64,000 nucleotides of DNA from Allobosea lathyri (GTDB taxonomy: Bacteria; Pseudomonadota; Alphaproteobacteria; Rhizobiales; Beijerinckiaceae), in the NCBI RefSeq assembly GCF_900108245.1, contig NZ_FNUY01000003.1:434001-498000 (forward strand), in the 5' to 3' direction. Below are positions 1-8,792 of this stretch, in pieces; the first letter of the stretch is position 1, and every line of letters starts with the position of its first letter. The notes under the pieces are model-generated. The model was not told the DNA's origin. It did no database searches and worked only from the letters and a program-made list of their open reading frames with translations. Position numbers and translations under genes: made by a program.

Positions 1-492
1 GTCGGGCGCCTCCCAGAACTTCACCTCGGCGGCCGCCACATGGATCCGCAGGTCCGGGCGCAGTCGGTCCTTCACCCCCTCGACGAGGAGACCACCGACA
101 TGGTCCATATGCATATGGGTCAGCACCACGTCGGTGACGGAGCCGAGATCGATGCCGGCGGCCTCCAGGCGCTTAACCAGTTGTCCGGCCCGCGGCAGGT
201 TGAGTTCCGGATCAAGACCCAGCCCGGCGTCGATAAGTATGACCTGCTCGCCGCTGCGCACCAGGACCACGTTCAGCGCCCAGTCGAAAGCGTCGGACGG
301 CAGGAACATGTCGTTCAGCCAACTGGCCCGCTCGGTCTCGGCGACGTTATGCCCCAGCATCTTGGTCGGGAGCGGCAGCACCCCGTCGCTGACTACCAGG
401 ACATCAATCTCGCCGACCCGCACCGCGTAGCGCGACGGGACCAGCTCTTCCGGCCCCGGTCGTCCGGAGCGTGAAGCGACGTCTAAGCTCAT
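1..492 (-). CDS. MBL-fold metallo-hydrolase, N-terminal part (runs off left edge)
   Basis: Minus-strand frame encoding the first 164 residues of a metallo-beta-lactamase-fold hydrolase; the C-terminus lies outside the window. The metal-binding motif HMHMDHVGG is visible, preceded by a typical ILIDAGLG strand. The ATG at 492 follows a purine-rich ribosome site (TAGGAGAG). Family members hydrolyse lactones, thioesters or similar substrates with two zinc ions; the substrate here is unknown. A quorum-quenching-type lactonase is possible but not shown. It lies downstream of an alpha/beta hydrolase and a membrane protein on the same strand, in the cargo left of the broken trbB. Confidence 0.85.
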   Translation of the reverse strand, partial: MSLDVASRSGRPGPEELVPSRYAVRVGEIDVLVVSDGVLPLPTKMLGHNVAETERASWLNDMFLPSDAFDWALNVVLVRSGEQVILIDAGLGLDPELNLPRAGQLVKRLEAAGIDLGSVTDVVLTHMHMDHVGGLLVEGVKDRLRPDLRIHVAAAEVKFWEAPD

Positions 493-770
493 GGCTCTCT
501 CCTAATTGCTGCCGTTCAAGTCACGGCTTGGAGGACATTAGGTTGAATGTATTATGCGAGCGATTGGACGAAAATATAAGTTTACCTATACCATATAATA
601 GGTTGATTCAGATTTATGCAAAAGATCTCGTGATTATTGTATTCTACAATACCGATTGCCAATCGTCGTTTATATAAAACGAATATCTATTCTATACGCA
701 ATCCGACAAGCGATGACCGCGAATAATTCGGTGGAGTTTGCCCAGTTCGATCACCGTGGCCGTTGTTCGA
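493..770. other. AT-rich intergenic stretch
   Basis: This stretch is clearly more AT-rich than its surroundings, especially about 540-710, and shows no convincing coding frame. It holds the promoter of the minus-strand MBL gene. The heptamer AGGTTGA occurs twice (near 540 and 599) and could be a regulator half-site. The base composition suggests a transfer junction or a decayed insert, but no terminal inverted repeats are evident. Confidence 0.4.
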
Positions 771-1553
771 CTATCGAGACGACGCAGCCATCTCGATCAT
801 GGATACGACCTCTGCGGGGTGCGAAATCATCAAGGCATGCGACGCGCCGTTGATGGCGACGGTCTTCACCATCCGCGCGCGCTGCGCCATGAAATCCATC
901 GCAGCCGGCGGAATGTTCCGATCACCGGTTCCGTAGATCATGTACGACGGCAGCGACTTCCACGAAGGCACGCCCGACGGCTCGGCCAGGGCCGCTTCGG
1001 CAACAGGCCGTTGTGTGGCAGCCATCAACGCAGCCTGTCCTTTCGGAACGTCGGCAGCGAACTGCGTCTGGAATTTCTCCGGTTTGATATAGAGATCGCG
1101 CCCGCTATTTGGCGTCGCGACCGCCCGGATCGCACTTCCCAACGTGCTTCCCGGAAACTTGCCCGAAAGTGACAGGCTGGATTCCCCTGTCTCAGGCGCG
1201 AACGCGGCCACGTAAACGAGCGCCTTAACATTCGCCTGCCCATTCGCAGCTTCTGTGATCACCGGCCCGCCATAGGAATGGCCGACGAGAACGACCGGGC
1301 CGGAGATGGATCGTATGAGTGTCGCGACTTCGGCAGCGTCCCCCTTCACGCTGCGTAGCGGATTGGCAGCCGCGATCGTTTCGTAGCCCGCCTTGTTGAG
1401 CCGGGCGATCACCGCATTCCAGCTCGCGGATTCGGCGAAGGCACCGTGCACCAGGATGACGATCGGCTTGGTGCGAGGTGCTGCTTGCGCTGGTCGCACA
1501 GCCATGGTGAGCAGCGCGGCGGCTGCCGCCAGGGCGAAGACACTCGGTTTCAT
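771..1553 (-). CDS. secreted alpha/beta-fold hydrolase
   Basis: 260 residues. Residues 1-24 form a signal peptide (hydrophobic Ala/Leu stretch ending AQA). The oxyanion loop HGAF is at about 36-39, the nucleophile elbow GHSYGG has Ser93, a late acid sits in the YGTGDR region, and the catalytic His is in GASHALM near 246. This is the standard alpha/beta hydrolase layout at a usual length; the fold suggests an esterase-like enzyme exported to the periplasm, with unknown substrate. GGAG lies about 9 bases before the ATG. It is followed by the MBL hydrolase and preceded by a small membrane protein, all on the minus strand. Confidence 0.88.
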   Translation of the reverse strand: MKPSVFALAAAAALLTMAVRPAQAAPRTKPIVILVHGAFAESASWNAVIARLNKAGYETIAAANPLRSVKGDAAEVATLIRSISGPVVLVGHSYGGPVITEAANGQANVKALVYVAAFAPETGESSLSLSGKFPGSTLGSAIRAVATPNSGRDLYIKPEKFQTQFAADVPKGQAALMAATQRPVAEAALAEPSGVPSWKSLPSYMIYGTGDRNIPPAAMDFMAQRARMVKTVAINGASHALMISHPAEVVSMIEMAASSR

Positions 1554-1636
1554 ATGCGTTCTCCGGGTTTGTCGGTAGGGTCAGAGCAGCCAGCGCAAGC
1601 TAGCGCCTGGAGTGGCTTGGCCAACGAATTCGCCGA

Positions 1637-2161
1637 TCAATCCAGACGTCGGCGTCGAAGACAGGAGGAGGCGCAGTCAAGCGGCTGGGCAGCGGCGGAC
1701 AGGGAGGGGCTTCGGCTTGCCGGCAAGGAATTCCGCAGTGCCCAGAGCGTCAGCGCCAGTCCGAGAAGCGCCGGCAGCGTCACCGCCGGAAAGTCCCGCG
1801 GAATGACAGCAGGCGAGCAGATTCCGACGGCAACCTCCCAAAAATGAAAGAGCGCGTGCGCGCAAAGCCAGGACGTCGCGGCTGTCCATAGTCCAACGCG
1901 ACGCTCCGGCGCGAACAGCCCGAGGCCGAACGCCACGCCGAGGAACATCTGGATCATCCCGATGTCGCGAATGAAGTGCTGGTTGAAGAAGCCGGTATCA
2001 GTGACGCCCGGAACCATCTCGTACCAAGCCAGTGGCGCAATCAGCATGAAAAGGCCGTTCGCGGTCAGGAAGATGCCGTTGAACGCCACCATGATGATGA
2101 TCGTCGCGGCAGCGGCGCGGCCTCGAGGGAGCATCGTCTCGCACGTCAGGAGCGCTTTCAT
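1637..2161 (-). CDS. small integral membrane protein of unknown function
   Basis: 174 residues with about four hydrophobic helices: near 17-40 (IIIMVAFNGIF), about 60-80, about 90-110 and about 130-145. The C-terminal tail is rich in Arg and Ser. I do not recognise a specific family; it loosely resembles DoxX-like or hypothetical four-helix membrane proteins. Its ATG overlaps the TGA of the truncated trbB frame (TGATG), so it is probably translated by coupling with the trbB remnant, with GAGAGGTG acting as ribosome site. This places it directly at the breakpoint of the conjugation operon. Confidence 0.6.
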   Translation of the reverse strand: MKALLTCETMLPRGRAAAATIIIMVAFNGIFLTANGLFMLIAPLAWYEMVPGVTDTGFFNQHFIRDIGMIQMFLGVAFGLGLFAPERRVGLWTAATSWLCAHALFHFWEVAVGICSPAVIPRDFPAVTLPALLGLALTLWALRNSLPASRSPSLSAAAQPLDCASSCLRRRRLD

Positions 2162-2844
2162 CAATCACCTCTCGCCGAAAGTGCGCTCACCACCGAGCAC
2201 TCGCGTGATCTCGGAGCGGGTGACCGCGCAGGATTGAGGGAATTGTTCTCTTTGAGCGCTTGGATCTCTACTGGCCCCTCCGACGTCTGCTCTCGATAGA
2301 TCGCCAGACGGACCTGTACCTTGGCATAGGCAAGCAGCAGCGCGTTGGTGAGTGTCGTCTTGCCGGTCGAGGTGCCGCCGGCGACGAGGATGTTTTGGCG
2401 GGACGCCACGGCATCACGCAGCGCTGCGGCTTGCGCGCCAGTCATGATGCCGGCGGCGACGTAGTCATTGAGCGTGAAGATCGCGACGGCGGGCTTGCGG
2501 ATTGCAAAGGCAGGCGATGAGACGACAGGGGGCAGCAGTCCTTCGAACCGCTCTCCCGTCTCGGGGAGCTCGGCGGAGACGCGGGGGCTACCCGGATGGA
2601 CCTCGGCGCCGACATGGTGCGCCACCAGGCGCACGATCCGCTCGCCATCGGCGGGCGAGAGCCGCTGCCCCGTATCGGAAAGCCCTTCGGAAAGGCGGTC
2701 GATCCAGAGCCGCCCGTCGGGGTTGAGCATCACCTCGACGATCGCGGGATCTTCCAGGAATCGAGCGATGGCGGGGCCAAGGGCAGTGCGCAACATGCGC
2801 GCTCCCCGCGTGATCGCCTCGGATTTCCGGTGAGTGGTCGCCAC
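2161..2844 (-). pseudogene. trbB: truncated conjugal transfer ATPase TrbB
   Basis: 227 residues. The N-terminal half matches TrbB/VirB11-type secretion ATPases: the start [10 protein letters not shown], a LARFLEDP-like region, [11 protein letters not shown] and the Walker A motif GGTSTGKT. After the TNALL segment the sequence no longer resembles TrbB; the Asp box, Walker B and His box are missing and are replaced by about 55 unrelated residues. Normal TrbB proteins are about 100 residues longer. The GTG at 2844 has AAAGGA upstream; a GTG at 2871 is also possible. In related elements trbB directly follows copG; here 13 kb of cargo separates them. It is almost certainly non-functional as a T4SS motor. 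Confidence 0.8.
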
Positions 2845-3228
2845 GTCGTCCCCGTCCTTTCTCGGGCGCACACGACGCGCGGCCCTGGATCGGGGACGAT
2901 TAAGAGAGCCAGGAATCAGGCCGGCTCAACAAGATTAGATCGTCGTAGTGGCCTAGCGTGCAAATACAGGAGATCGGCGGATTCGATTCTGACTAAATCG
3001 ACCACAGGCGGACACTATCGATGCTACGCAGATGGTGGAATCTGACGCCTTGTACCAATGACAACAGCCGCTGTGGATAGTTTTCAGAAGTTGGGCACGC
3101 CTACCCAACTGGACCGGCTCGTGCCATTTGCCGACATTGGGCGAACGCCTGACAGCGGACGCTCCCAAACCAACAGACTTGGCTCACTCAATACTTCTCC
3201 GACTCAAACTCGGCCGCTGCAGGGCGTT
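2845..3228. other. non-coding junction between trbB remnant and LysR gene
   Basis: 384 bases with no supportable gene. A 7-bp inverted repeat, AGTTGGG (3089-3095) and CCCAACT (3104-3110), could be a weak terminator for the minus-strand lysR, but no T-run follows it. One edge of the large cargo insertion between copG and trbB must lie here or in the first bases of trbB. I see no transposase remnant or clear terminal repeat. Confidence 0.4.
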
Positions 3229-4122
3229 TCAAGATCGAAACCGTAACGCGGCAATCAGTGCCGAAAGCGCTGGTGGGGATTGTCGTCGGCTTGGATGGTA
3301 GAGATAGTAGCCGGGAAATGTCGGGCACCATGGTTCGAGAATGCGCTTGAGGCGCCCGGCTTCGATCTCGGCTGCAACTTCGTCTTCGTAGACGAACGCC
3401 AGACCCTGGCCGGCGAGCGCCGCATCCCGGATCAGATCTGAATTATTGAAGACCAGCGGCCCCTCGACCTTGACCTCGAACGGCCGCCCCTGCTCCTCGA
3501 AGTCCCATGCGTAGAGGCCGCCGGTCTTGATGTGGCGGTAGTTGATGCAGCGATGGCCCGACAGGTCGCGTGGCGTCTGCGGTACGGGGTGAGTAGCGAA
3601 GTAGGACGGCGCTCCAACGACTGCCATGCGGATATCGGGCCCGATCCGGACTGCGATCATGTCCTTCTCGACGATGTCGCCAAAGCGGATTCCAGCGTCG
3701 ATACGCTCCGCTACGATGTCGGTGAGATTGTCATCGACGATCACGTCGAGCTTGATGTCGGGGTGCTGCAACAGGAATTGCGGTAGCACGGGCATCAAGA
3801 CCGAAGATACGGCGTGTTTGGTGGCGGTCAGGCGAACCGTGCCCGAGGGCGTGCCGCCAAGCGCGCTCACGAGGCCCACGCTCGATGCGATTTCGTCCAA
3901 GGCAGGACGCAGCGATCTTAGGAGCGTTTGGCCGGCTTCGGTGGTCGAGACCGAACGAGTTGTCCGAGACAGGAGCCTCACACCGAGCCGCTCTTCGAGA
4001 GCCTTCATGGCGTGGCTCAAGCCCGATTGCGAGAGGCCGAGCTCAGCTGCGGCGCGGGTGAAGCTGCCTTGCTCCGCCACCACGGCAAAAGCTGCCAGGT
4101 CCGAAAGGTCGCCGCGCTTCAT
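3229..4122 (-). CDS. LysR-family transcriptional regulator
   Basis: 297 residues, a normal LTTR length. The N-terminal winged helix-turn-helix (residues about 5-60) shows FAVVAEQGSFTRAAAELGLSQ followed by LEERLGVRLL. The C-terminal part is the two-lobed effector-binding domain. It is transcribed divergently from the IorAB-like oxidoreductase genes with a 133-base shared intergenic region. By the usual logic of the family it probably controls that operon in response to a substrate-derived ligand and represses itself. The ligand cannot be read from the sequence. Confidence 0.92.
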   Translation of the reverse strand: MKRGDLSDLAAFAVVAEQGSFTRAAAELGLSQSGLSHAMKALEERLGVRLLSRTTRSVSTTEAGQTLLRSLRPALDEIASSVGLVSALGGTPSGTVRLTATKHAVSSVLMPVLPQFLLQHPDIKLDVIVDDNLTDIVAERIDAGIRFGDIVEKDMIAVRIGPDIRMAVVGAPSYFATHPVPQTPRDLSGHRCINYRHIKTGGLYAWDFEEQGRPFEVKVEGPLVFNNSDLIRDAALAGQGLAFVYEDEVAAEIEAGRLKRILEPWCPTFPGYYLYHPSRRQSPPALSALIAALRFRS

Positions 4123-4255
4123 TGATGTCCCCGGCTCATAAGCTCAAGCAAATTATAGAGACTAATCGAATGGCGGTTCCAGCGATATCTGTCGGCATAC
4201 GATCATCGCGGCGCGGTTCGCCCGGAGGTCGATAAGCCGAGGAGACTGATCAGCC
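4123..4255. promoter_or_regulatory. divergent lysR / iorA-like promoter region
   Basis: Intergenic region between the divergent LysR gene and the molybdenum hydroxylase operon. It is AT-rich near 4150-4170 and includes ATCG...CGAT inverted half-sites around 4167-4190, compatible with LysR-type binding (T-N11-A motifs are generic). No -35/-10 pair can be assigned with confidence. Confidence 0.4.
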
Positions 4256-4729
4256 ATGCTTGCCCTCACCATCAATGGCCGTGAGCATACGCTCGATGTC
4301 GATCCCGCAACTCCGATCCTATGGGCCCTGCGCGATACGCTCGGCATGACAGGTACCAAGTTCGGCTGCGGCGCAGCCCTGTGCGGCGCCTGCACGGTCC
4401 ATCTCGACGGCGAGGCGATCCGCTCCTGCAGCACCCCCGTTTCCGAAGCGGTGGGCAAGAAGATCGCCACGATCGAGGCGGTGACTGCGGGCGCCGACCG
4501 CGTCGGCGCAGCCGTGCATGCCGCCTGGGTCAAGCATGACGTCGCCCAGTGCGGCTACTGCCAGAGCGGCCAGATCATGAGCGCGACGGCGTTCATCGCC
4601 TCACTGCCGCGCGGCAAGCAGCCCTCGTCCGACGAGATAGACACCGCCATGGCCGGCAACATCTGCCGCTGCGGTACCTATGCCCGCATCCGCGCCGCGA
4701 TCGCGGATGCCTCCCGCAGCCTCGTCTGA
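4256..4729 (+). CDS. (2Fe-2S)-binding small subunit of a molybdenum hydroxylase (IorA-like)
   Basis: 157 residues. The plant-type ferredoxin domain carries FGCGAALCGACTVHLDG near 36-52. The C-terminal [2Fe-2S]-binding domain carries CGYCQSGQ and NICRCGTY. This two-cluster layout is that of the small subunit of xanthine-dehydrogenase-family enzymes such as isoquinoline 1-oxidoreductase alpha and the small subunits of aldehyde oxidoreductases. It passes electrons from the Mo site to an acceptor. The large subunit follows 11 bases downstream and a c-type cytochrome further on, which suggests a two-subunit, FAD-less enzyme feeding cytochrome c. The substrate is unknown. Confidence 0.93.
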   Translation: MLALTINGREHTLDVDPATPILWALRDTLGMTGTKFGCGAALCGACTVHLDGEAIRSCSTPVSEAVGKKIATIEAVTAGADRVGAAVHAAWVKHDVAQCGYCQSGQIMSATAFIASLPRGKQPSSDEIDTAMAGNICRCGTYARIRAAIADASRSLV

Positions 4730-4740
4730 AGGACGCCGTG

Positions 4741-6978
4741 ATGTTGCACAACATAGACCCCAACGACCTGCCGCGTGGGTTCCAGCGCCTGATGTCGCAT
4801 GGCAAGGCAGCGCCCGCCATGCTGCAGCGCCGCAGCTTCTTGAAGCTCGCCGGCGCGAGCGGATTGGCGCTGGGCGCCTTCCCGCATGTCGCCTTCGGTC
4901 AGTCGAAAGGGGCCGTCGCGAGTACCCTCAAGCCGACGCAGCAGCCGTCGGCCTTCGTTCAGATTGCCCGAAACGGCGAGGTCACGATCACCATCAACCG
5001 GCTGGAGTTCGGCCAGGGCGTGAACACCGGCCTGCCGATGATCCTGGCCGAGGAGCTCGACGCGGACTGGAGCCTGGTGCGCAGCAAGCACGGCACCAAC
5101 GATATGGCCTATGCCGATCCGCTGTTCGGCATCCACCTTACGGGTGGCTCGCACACGATCAAGAATAGCTACACCCAGTACCGGGAACTCGGCGCCCGCG
5201 CTCGCGCCATGTTGCTGAACGCGGCCGCAGCCAAGTGGAAGGTCGACGTTGCGGCGCTCCGCACACAGGCCGGTGTGGTGCTCGGTCCTCGGAATCTCAA
5301 GGCAAGCTACGGCGAACTGGCGGAAGCCGCGATGGCGCTTCCCGTCCCCGAGACAGTGACGCTGAAGGACCCGAAGAATTTCCGCATCATCGGCCGTCCG
5401 ACGCAGCGTCTGGATGCGCAGGCCAAGACCAGCGGCCGGCAGGATTTCGGCATCGACATGCGTCTGGCTGGCCAGCTGACGGCTGTCGTGGCCCGCCCGC
5501 CCGTCTTCGGCGGCCGTCTCATCTCGGTGGACGACAGCGCGGCCAAGGCGATCAAGGGCGTGAAGGCGGTGCTGCGTGTACCGCTCGACGGTGGTGCCGA
5601 GGGCGTGGCCGTGGTGGCCGATGGCTACTGGCAGGCGACGCAAGGGCGCGACGCCCTGAAGCTCGAATGGGACACATCCCAGATCGAGAAGGTGGATAGC
5701 GAAAGGCAGCTCACTCAGTACCGCGAATTGGCGCGCCAGCCCGGGCCGCGCAAGATGGACGCGGACATGGCGCCGCTTGCGACGGCGCCCCGGCAGATCG
5801 AGGCCGAGTTCATCTTCCCCTATCTCGCCCATGCCGCGATGGAGCCCCTGAACTGCACGGTAAGGCTTGCTGATGACCGTGCCGAGATCTGGATGGGCAG
5901 CCAATGCGCCGGACTCGATGCCGGTGCCGCTGCCAAGGCACTCGGCCTCAAGCCGGAGCAGGTCGTGGTCAACGTGCTGATGGCGGGCGGTGGCTTCGGC
6001 CGGCGCTTTTCCAGCACCAGCGACGTCGCTGTCGAGGCTTGCGCGATCGCCAAGGGGGCGCGTGAAGCCGGTCTCGATGCGCCCGTGCGCACCGTGTGGA
6101 GCCGCGAGGACGATATGAAGGGCGGCTACTACCGCCCGATGCACCTGCACCGCGCCCGCATCGGGTTCGACGACACAGGCAAGGTGCTTGCCTGGGACCA
6201 TGTCATCGTGGGCCAGTCCATCACCACTGGGACCGTTTTCGGCGCCTTCCAGGTCAAAGACGGCATCGACGCCACGGCCACGGAAGGCATGCGCGACCCT
6301 TATCCGCTGCCGATGCGCCTGACCGTGCATCATCCCAAGCTCAACGTGCCGGTGCTGTGGTGGCGCAGCGTCGGCTCGACACATACCGCCTTCGTGATGG
6401 AGACGCTGCTCGACGAGATCGCGCGCGCGACGAAGCAGGACCCGGTCGCATACCGGATGGCGCTGTTCGGCGACACGCATCCGCGCCATCGTGCCGCTCT
6501 GCAACTCGCCGTCGACAAGAGCGGCTATGGTAAGGCGAAGCTCGCCGCCGGCCGTGCCTGGGGCGTCGCGGTCCATGAATCCTTCGATTCCGTCGTTGCC
6601 TATGTGGTGGAGGCCTCGGTCAAGGATGGCCAGCCTGTTCTGCACAAGGTGACATCGGGTGTTCACTGCAATCTCGTCGTGAACCCGCGCAGCGTCGAGG
6701 CGCAGGTCCAGGGCGCGGCCGTCATGGGACTTTCAATGTGCCTGGCCGGCTCGGCGACCACGCTCAAGGATGGCGTCGTCGAGCAGAGCAATTTCGGCGA
6801 CTACACCGTAGCCCGAATCACCGACGTGCCCGAATTCGCCGTCCATATCGTGCCCAGCGCCGATCCGCCAACCGGGATGGGCGAACCCGGCCTGCCGCCC
6901 TTGGCGCCGGCCTTTGCCAACGCGATCGCGCTGCTGACCGGCAAGCCGCTGCGCCAGCTTCCCTTCGCCATCGCCTGA
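4741..6978 (+). CDS. molybdopterin-binding large subunit, IorB-like xanthine dehydrogenase family
   Basis: 745 residues, normal for IorB-type subunits. A twin-arginine signal (LQRRSFLKLAG, residues 29-39) with a hydrophobic run indicates export of the folded complex, probably carrying the small subunit along. The molybdopterin-binding motif GGGFGRRF is visible mid-protein, and the C-terminal GMGEPGLPPLAPAFANAI is typical of the family, including the conserved Glu of the active site. ATG 4741 is chosen because it begins just upstream of the Tat signal; a GTG lies 3 bases before it. It would oxidise an N-heterocycle or aldehyde by hydroxylation with water. Confidence 0.93.
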   Translation: MLHNIDPNDLPRGFQRLMSHGKAAPAMLQRRSFLKLAGASGLALGAFPHVAFGQSKGAVASTLKPTQQPSAFVQIARNGEVTITINRLEFGQGVNTGLPMILAEELDADWSLVRSKHGTNDMAYADPLFGIHLTGGSHTIKNSYTQYRELGARARAMLLNAAAAKWKVDVAALRTQAGVVLGPRNLKASYGELAEAAMALPVPETVTLKDPKNFRIIGRPTQRLDAQAKTSGRQDFGIDMRLAGQLTAVVARPPVFGGRLISVDDSAAKAIKGVKAVLRVPLDGGAEGVAVVADGYWQATQGRDALKLEWDTSQIEKVDSERQLTQYRELARQPGPRKMDADMAPLATAPRQIEAEFIFPYLAHAAMEPLNCTVRLADDRAEIWMGSQCAGLDAGAAAKALGLKPEQVVVNVLMAGGGFGRRFSSTSDVAVEACAIAKGAREAGLDAPVRTVWSREDDMKGGYYRPMHLHRARIGFDDTGKVLAWDHVIVGQSITTGTVFGAFQVKDGIDATATEGMRDPYPLPMRLTVHHPKLNVPVLWWRSVGSTHTAFVMETLLDEIARATKQDPVAYRMALFGDTHPRHRAALQLAVDKSGYGKAKLAAGRAWGVAVHESFDSVVAYVVEASVKDGQPVLHKVTSGVHCNLVVNPRSVEAQVQGAAVMGLSMCLAGSATTLKDGVVEQSNFGDYTVARITDVPEFAVHIVPSADPPTGMGEPGLPPLAPAFANAIALLTGKPLRQLPFAIA

Positions 6979-7044
6979 GACTGCACATCACGGATCCAGA
7001 CCGGCCGAGCGTCGCAGCGCCCCGAGCGATGACAGGAGTTCGGC

Positions 7045-7128
7045 ATGAACCAAGTCCGGTTCATCACAGGCGTCCGCAGCGGCATCGACGCCGTTACGGA
7101 AAAGGCGGCCGCAGGGCCTCGGCAATAA
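7045..7128 (+). pseudogene. possible N-terminal remnant of a short-chain dehydrogenase
   Basis: A 27-codon frame begins ATG after CAGGAG and reads MNQVRFITGVRSGID before decaying to a stop. This resembles the N-terminal cofactor-binding strand and loop of SDR enzymes (FITGxSxGIG), and a full SDR with FITGAGRGLG lies nearby at 8785. It may be the debris of an SDR gene between the molybdenum hydroxylase and the cytochrome. It is short, so chance resemblance is possible. Confidence 0.35.
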
Positions 7129-7208
7129 CGAAAACGGCACCACCGCCTTCCTCGCATTGAGGCCAAGCCCTCTGCCGGCGACGTCCTCGAAGCTCAGAGA
7201 AAATTCTG

Positions 7209-7589
7209 ATGCATGCCCTCGTCATTACGTTTGTTCTTGCCACGCTAACCAGCTTGCCGGCGTTCGCTCAGGACGTCGCGGCCGGAGCACGTTCTTGGAA
7301 CAAGTGCCGTGCCTGTCATCAGGTCGGTGAGAATGCCCGAAACGGGGTAGGCCCACAGCTCAATGGTCTCTTCGGCCGCATGAGTGGGACGGCGGATGGA
7401 TACAACTATTCGGCGGCAAGTAAGGCTGCAGGGTTCGTCTGGGACGACAAAACGTTCGCCGCGTTTATCGAAAATCCAAGAGAAAATATGCGTGGAACCA
7501 AGATGATTTTCGCCGGAATAAAAAACCCACAAGAAATTAGCGATCTCATAGCCTACCTGACGCAGTTCGGAATTTCGGATGCACCGTAG
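7209..7589 (+). CDS. periplasmic class I c-type cytochrome (c2-like)
   Basis: 126 residues. Signal peptide 1-20 ends PAFA. The haem-binding motif CRACH has Cys33, Cys36 and His37, and the distal axial Met is likely Met99 in GTKMIFAG. The fold signature GPQLNGLFGR and the size fit cytochrome c2. It follows the IorAB-like genes in the same direction and is a natural electron acceptor for that periplasmic molybdenum enzyme. Confidence 0.93.
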   Translation: MHALVITFVLATLTSLPAFAQDVAAGARSWNKCRACHQVGENARNGVGPQLNGLFGRMSGTADGYNYSAASKAAGFVWDDKTFAAFIENPRENMRGTKMIFAGIKNPQEISDLIAYLTQFGISDAP

Positions 7590-7637
7590 TCAGTCGTCTA
7601 AATGCAACTCAAACCAACACATACGACTGGCTTTAAA

Positions 7638-8792
7638 ATGACATCCAATCACGACCAGCTCTTCACCTCCTTCATCTTCTCTAATGGCATTGCACTGCGC
7701 AACCGGATCGCGATGGCTCCGATGACCACATGGTCGGGCAACAGCGACGGCACGGTGGCCGACGCCGAGATTGACTATTACCGCCCACGGGTGAACGGCG
7801 CCGGCCTGGTCATCACGGGCTGCACGCATGTGCAGGCGAACGGCATCGGCTTCACGCAAGAGTTCGCCGCCTGGGGCGACAGCTTCCTCCCGGGTCTGAC
7901 GCGGCTGGCGCAGGCCGCGAAGGGCGGCGGCGCGGTCGGGGTGCTCCAGCTCTTCCATGCCGGCAACAAAGCGGCACCCGAACTGATACCGGACGGCGAT
8001 GTGGTCAGCGCCAGCGCCGTGGAAATCGAAGCTGGTCCCTACAACCGTGCGCTGACCCCGCGCGCGCTGACACATGACGAGATCCTCGATGTGATCCGCG
8101 CATTTGGCGAGAGCACACGGCGGGCGATCGAAGCGGGCTTCGACGGGATCGAACTGCATGGCGCGCATGGTTTTCTGCTCCAGAATTTCCTGTCGCCGCA
8201 TTTCAACAGGCGGACGGACGAATGGGGCGGCCCGCTCGAAAACCGCATGCGCTTCCCTTTGGCGGTCGTCGCCGAGGTCAGACGCACGATCGAGGCCCAT
8301 GCCGACCGACCCTTCCTGCTGGGATATCGCATCTCGCACGAGGAGCCTGGTGATGGCAGGCTCCGTATCGGCGATGCGCTGGCGCTGACGGATCGTCTGA
8401 TCGATGGCGGCATCGACTATATCCACGCTTCGCTCGGAAACATCCTTGGGGCCAAGCCCATCGGGACCGGGGACAGGACCACGGCCGAGATTGTCGTCGA
8501 TCATGCGGCCAGGCGGGTTCCCGTCATCGCGGCAGGCCACATCCTGACTCCCGATGAGGCGGTCAGAGCGCTGGAGCTCGGGCTTTCTCTCGTGGCTGTC
8601 GGGCGCGGGCTTGTGATCAACCCCGATTGGGTCGAACACGCGCAGGCGGGCCGATCGCAGCAGATCGAGACGGCCCTGAACCCCACAAAACTGTCTGAAC
8701 TCGTCGTACCCGACAAGCTTTGGTCTGAGATCGAGGCAAGGGCCGGATGGTTCCAGATCCAGAAAGTAGAGAAAGCTGCAGCACATGGCTGA
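7638..8792 (+). CDS. Old Yellow Enzyme family NADH:flavin oxidoreductase
   Basis: 384 residues from the ATG at 7638; an in-frame ATG at 7602 would add 12 residues, and neither has a strong ribosome site. The TIM-barrel OYE signature is clear: N-terminal LRNRIAMAPMTTW, GLVITGCTHV, the ELHGAHGFLLQNFLSPHFNRRTDE-type block split around residues 180-205, and the C-terminal FMN phosphate-binding VAVGRGLVINPDW. FMN-dependent enzymes of this family reduce activated C=C bonds or nitro groups using NAD(P)H. It overlaps the next gene by 8 bases (ATGGCTGA), so the two are co-translated. Confidence 0.93.
   Translation: MTSNHDQLFTSFIFSNGIALRNRIAMAPMTTWSGNSDGTVADAEIDYYRPRVNGAGLVITGCTHVQANGIGFTQEFAAWGDSFLPGLTRLAQAAKGGGAVGVLQLFHAGNKAAPELIPDGDVVSASAVEIEAGPYNRALTPRALTHDEILDVIRAFGESTRRAIEAGFDGIELHGAHGFLLQNFLSPHFNRRTDEWGGPLENRMRFPLAVVAEVRRTIEAHADRPFLLGYRISHEEPGDGRLRIGDALALTDRLIDGGIDYIHASLGNILGAKPIGTGDRTTAEIVVDHAARRVPVIAAGHILTPDEAVRALELGLSLVAVGRGLVINPDWVEHAQAGRSQQIETALNPTKLSELVVPDKLWSEIEARAGWFQIQKVEKAAAHG

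Noticed and set aside
40-474. Plus-strand frame with HMHMGQHH
   Set aside because: It is the complement of the MBL metal motif on the minus strand, which is the real gene.
3089-3110. Hairpin AGTTGGG/CCCAACT as lysR terminator
   Set aside because: Only 7 bp, about 120 bases from the stop and without a T-run; not listed as a feature of its own.
4678-6666. Long minus-strand open frame opposite the molybdenum hydroxylase
   Set aside because: It is antisense to a clear family protein and shows no domain; such frames arise from high-GC codon bias.
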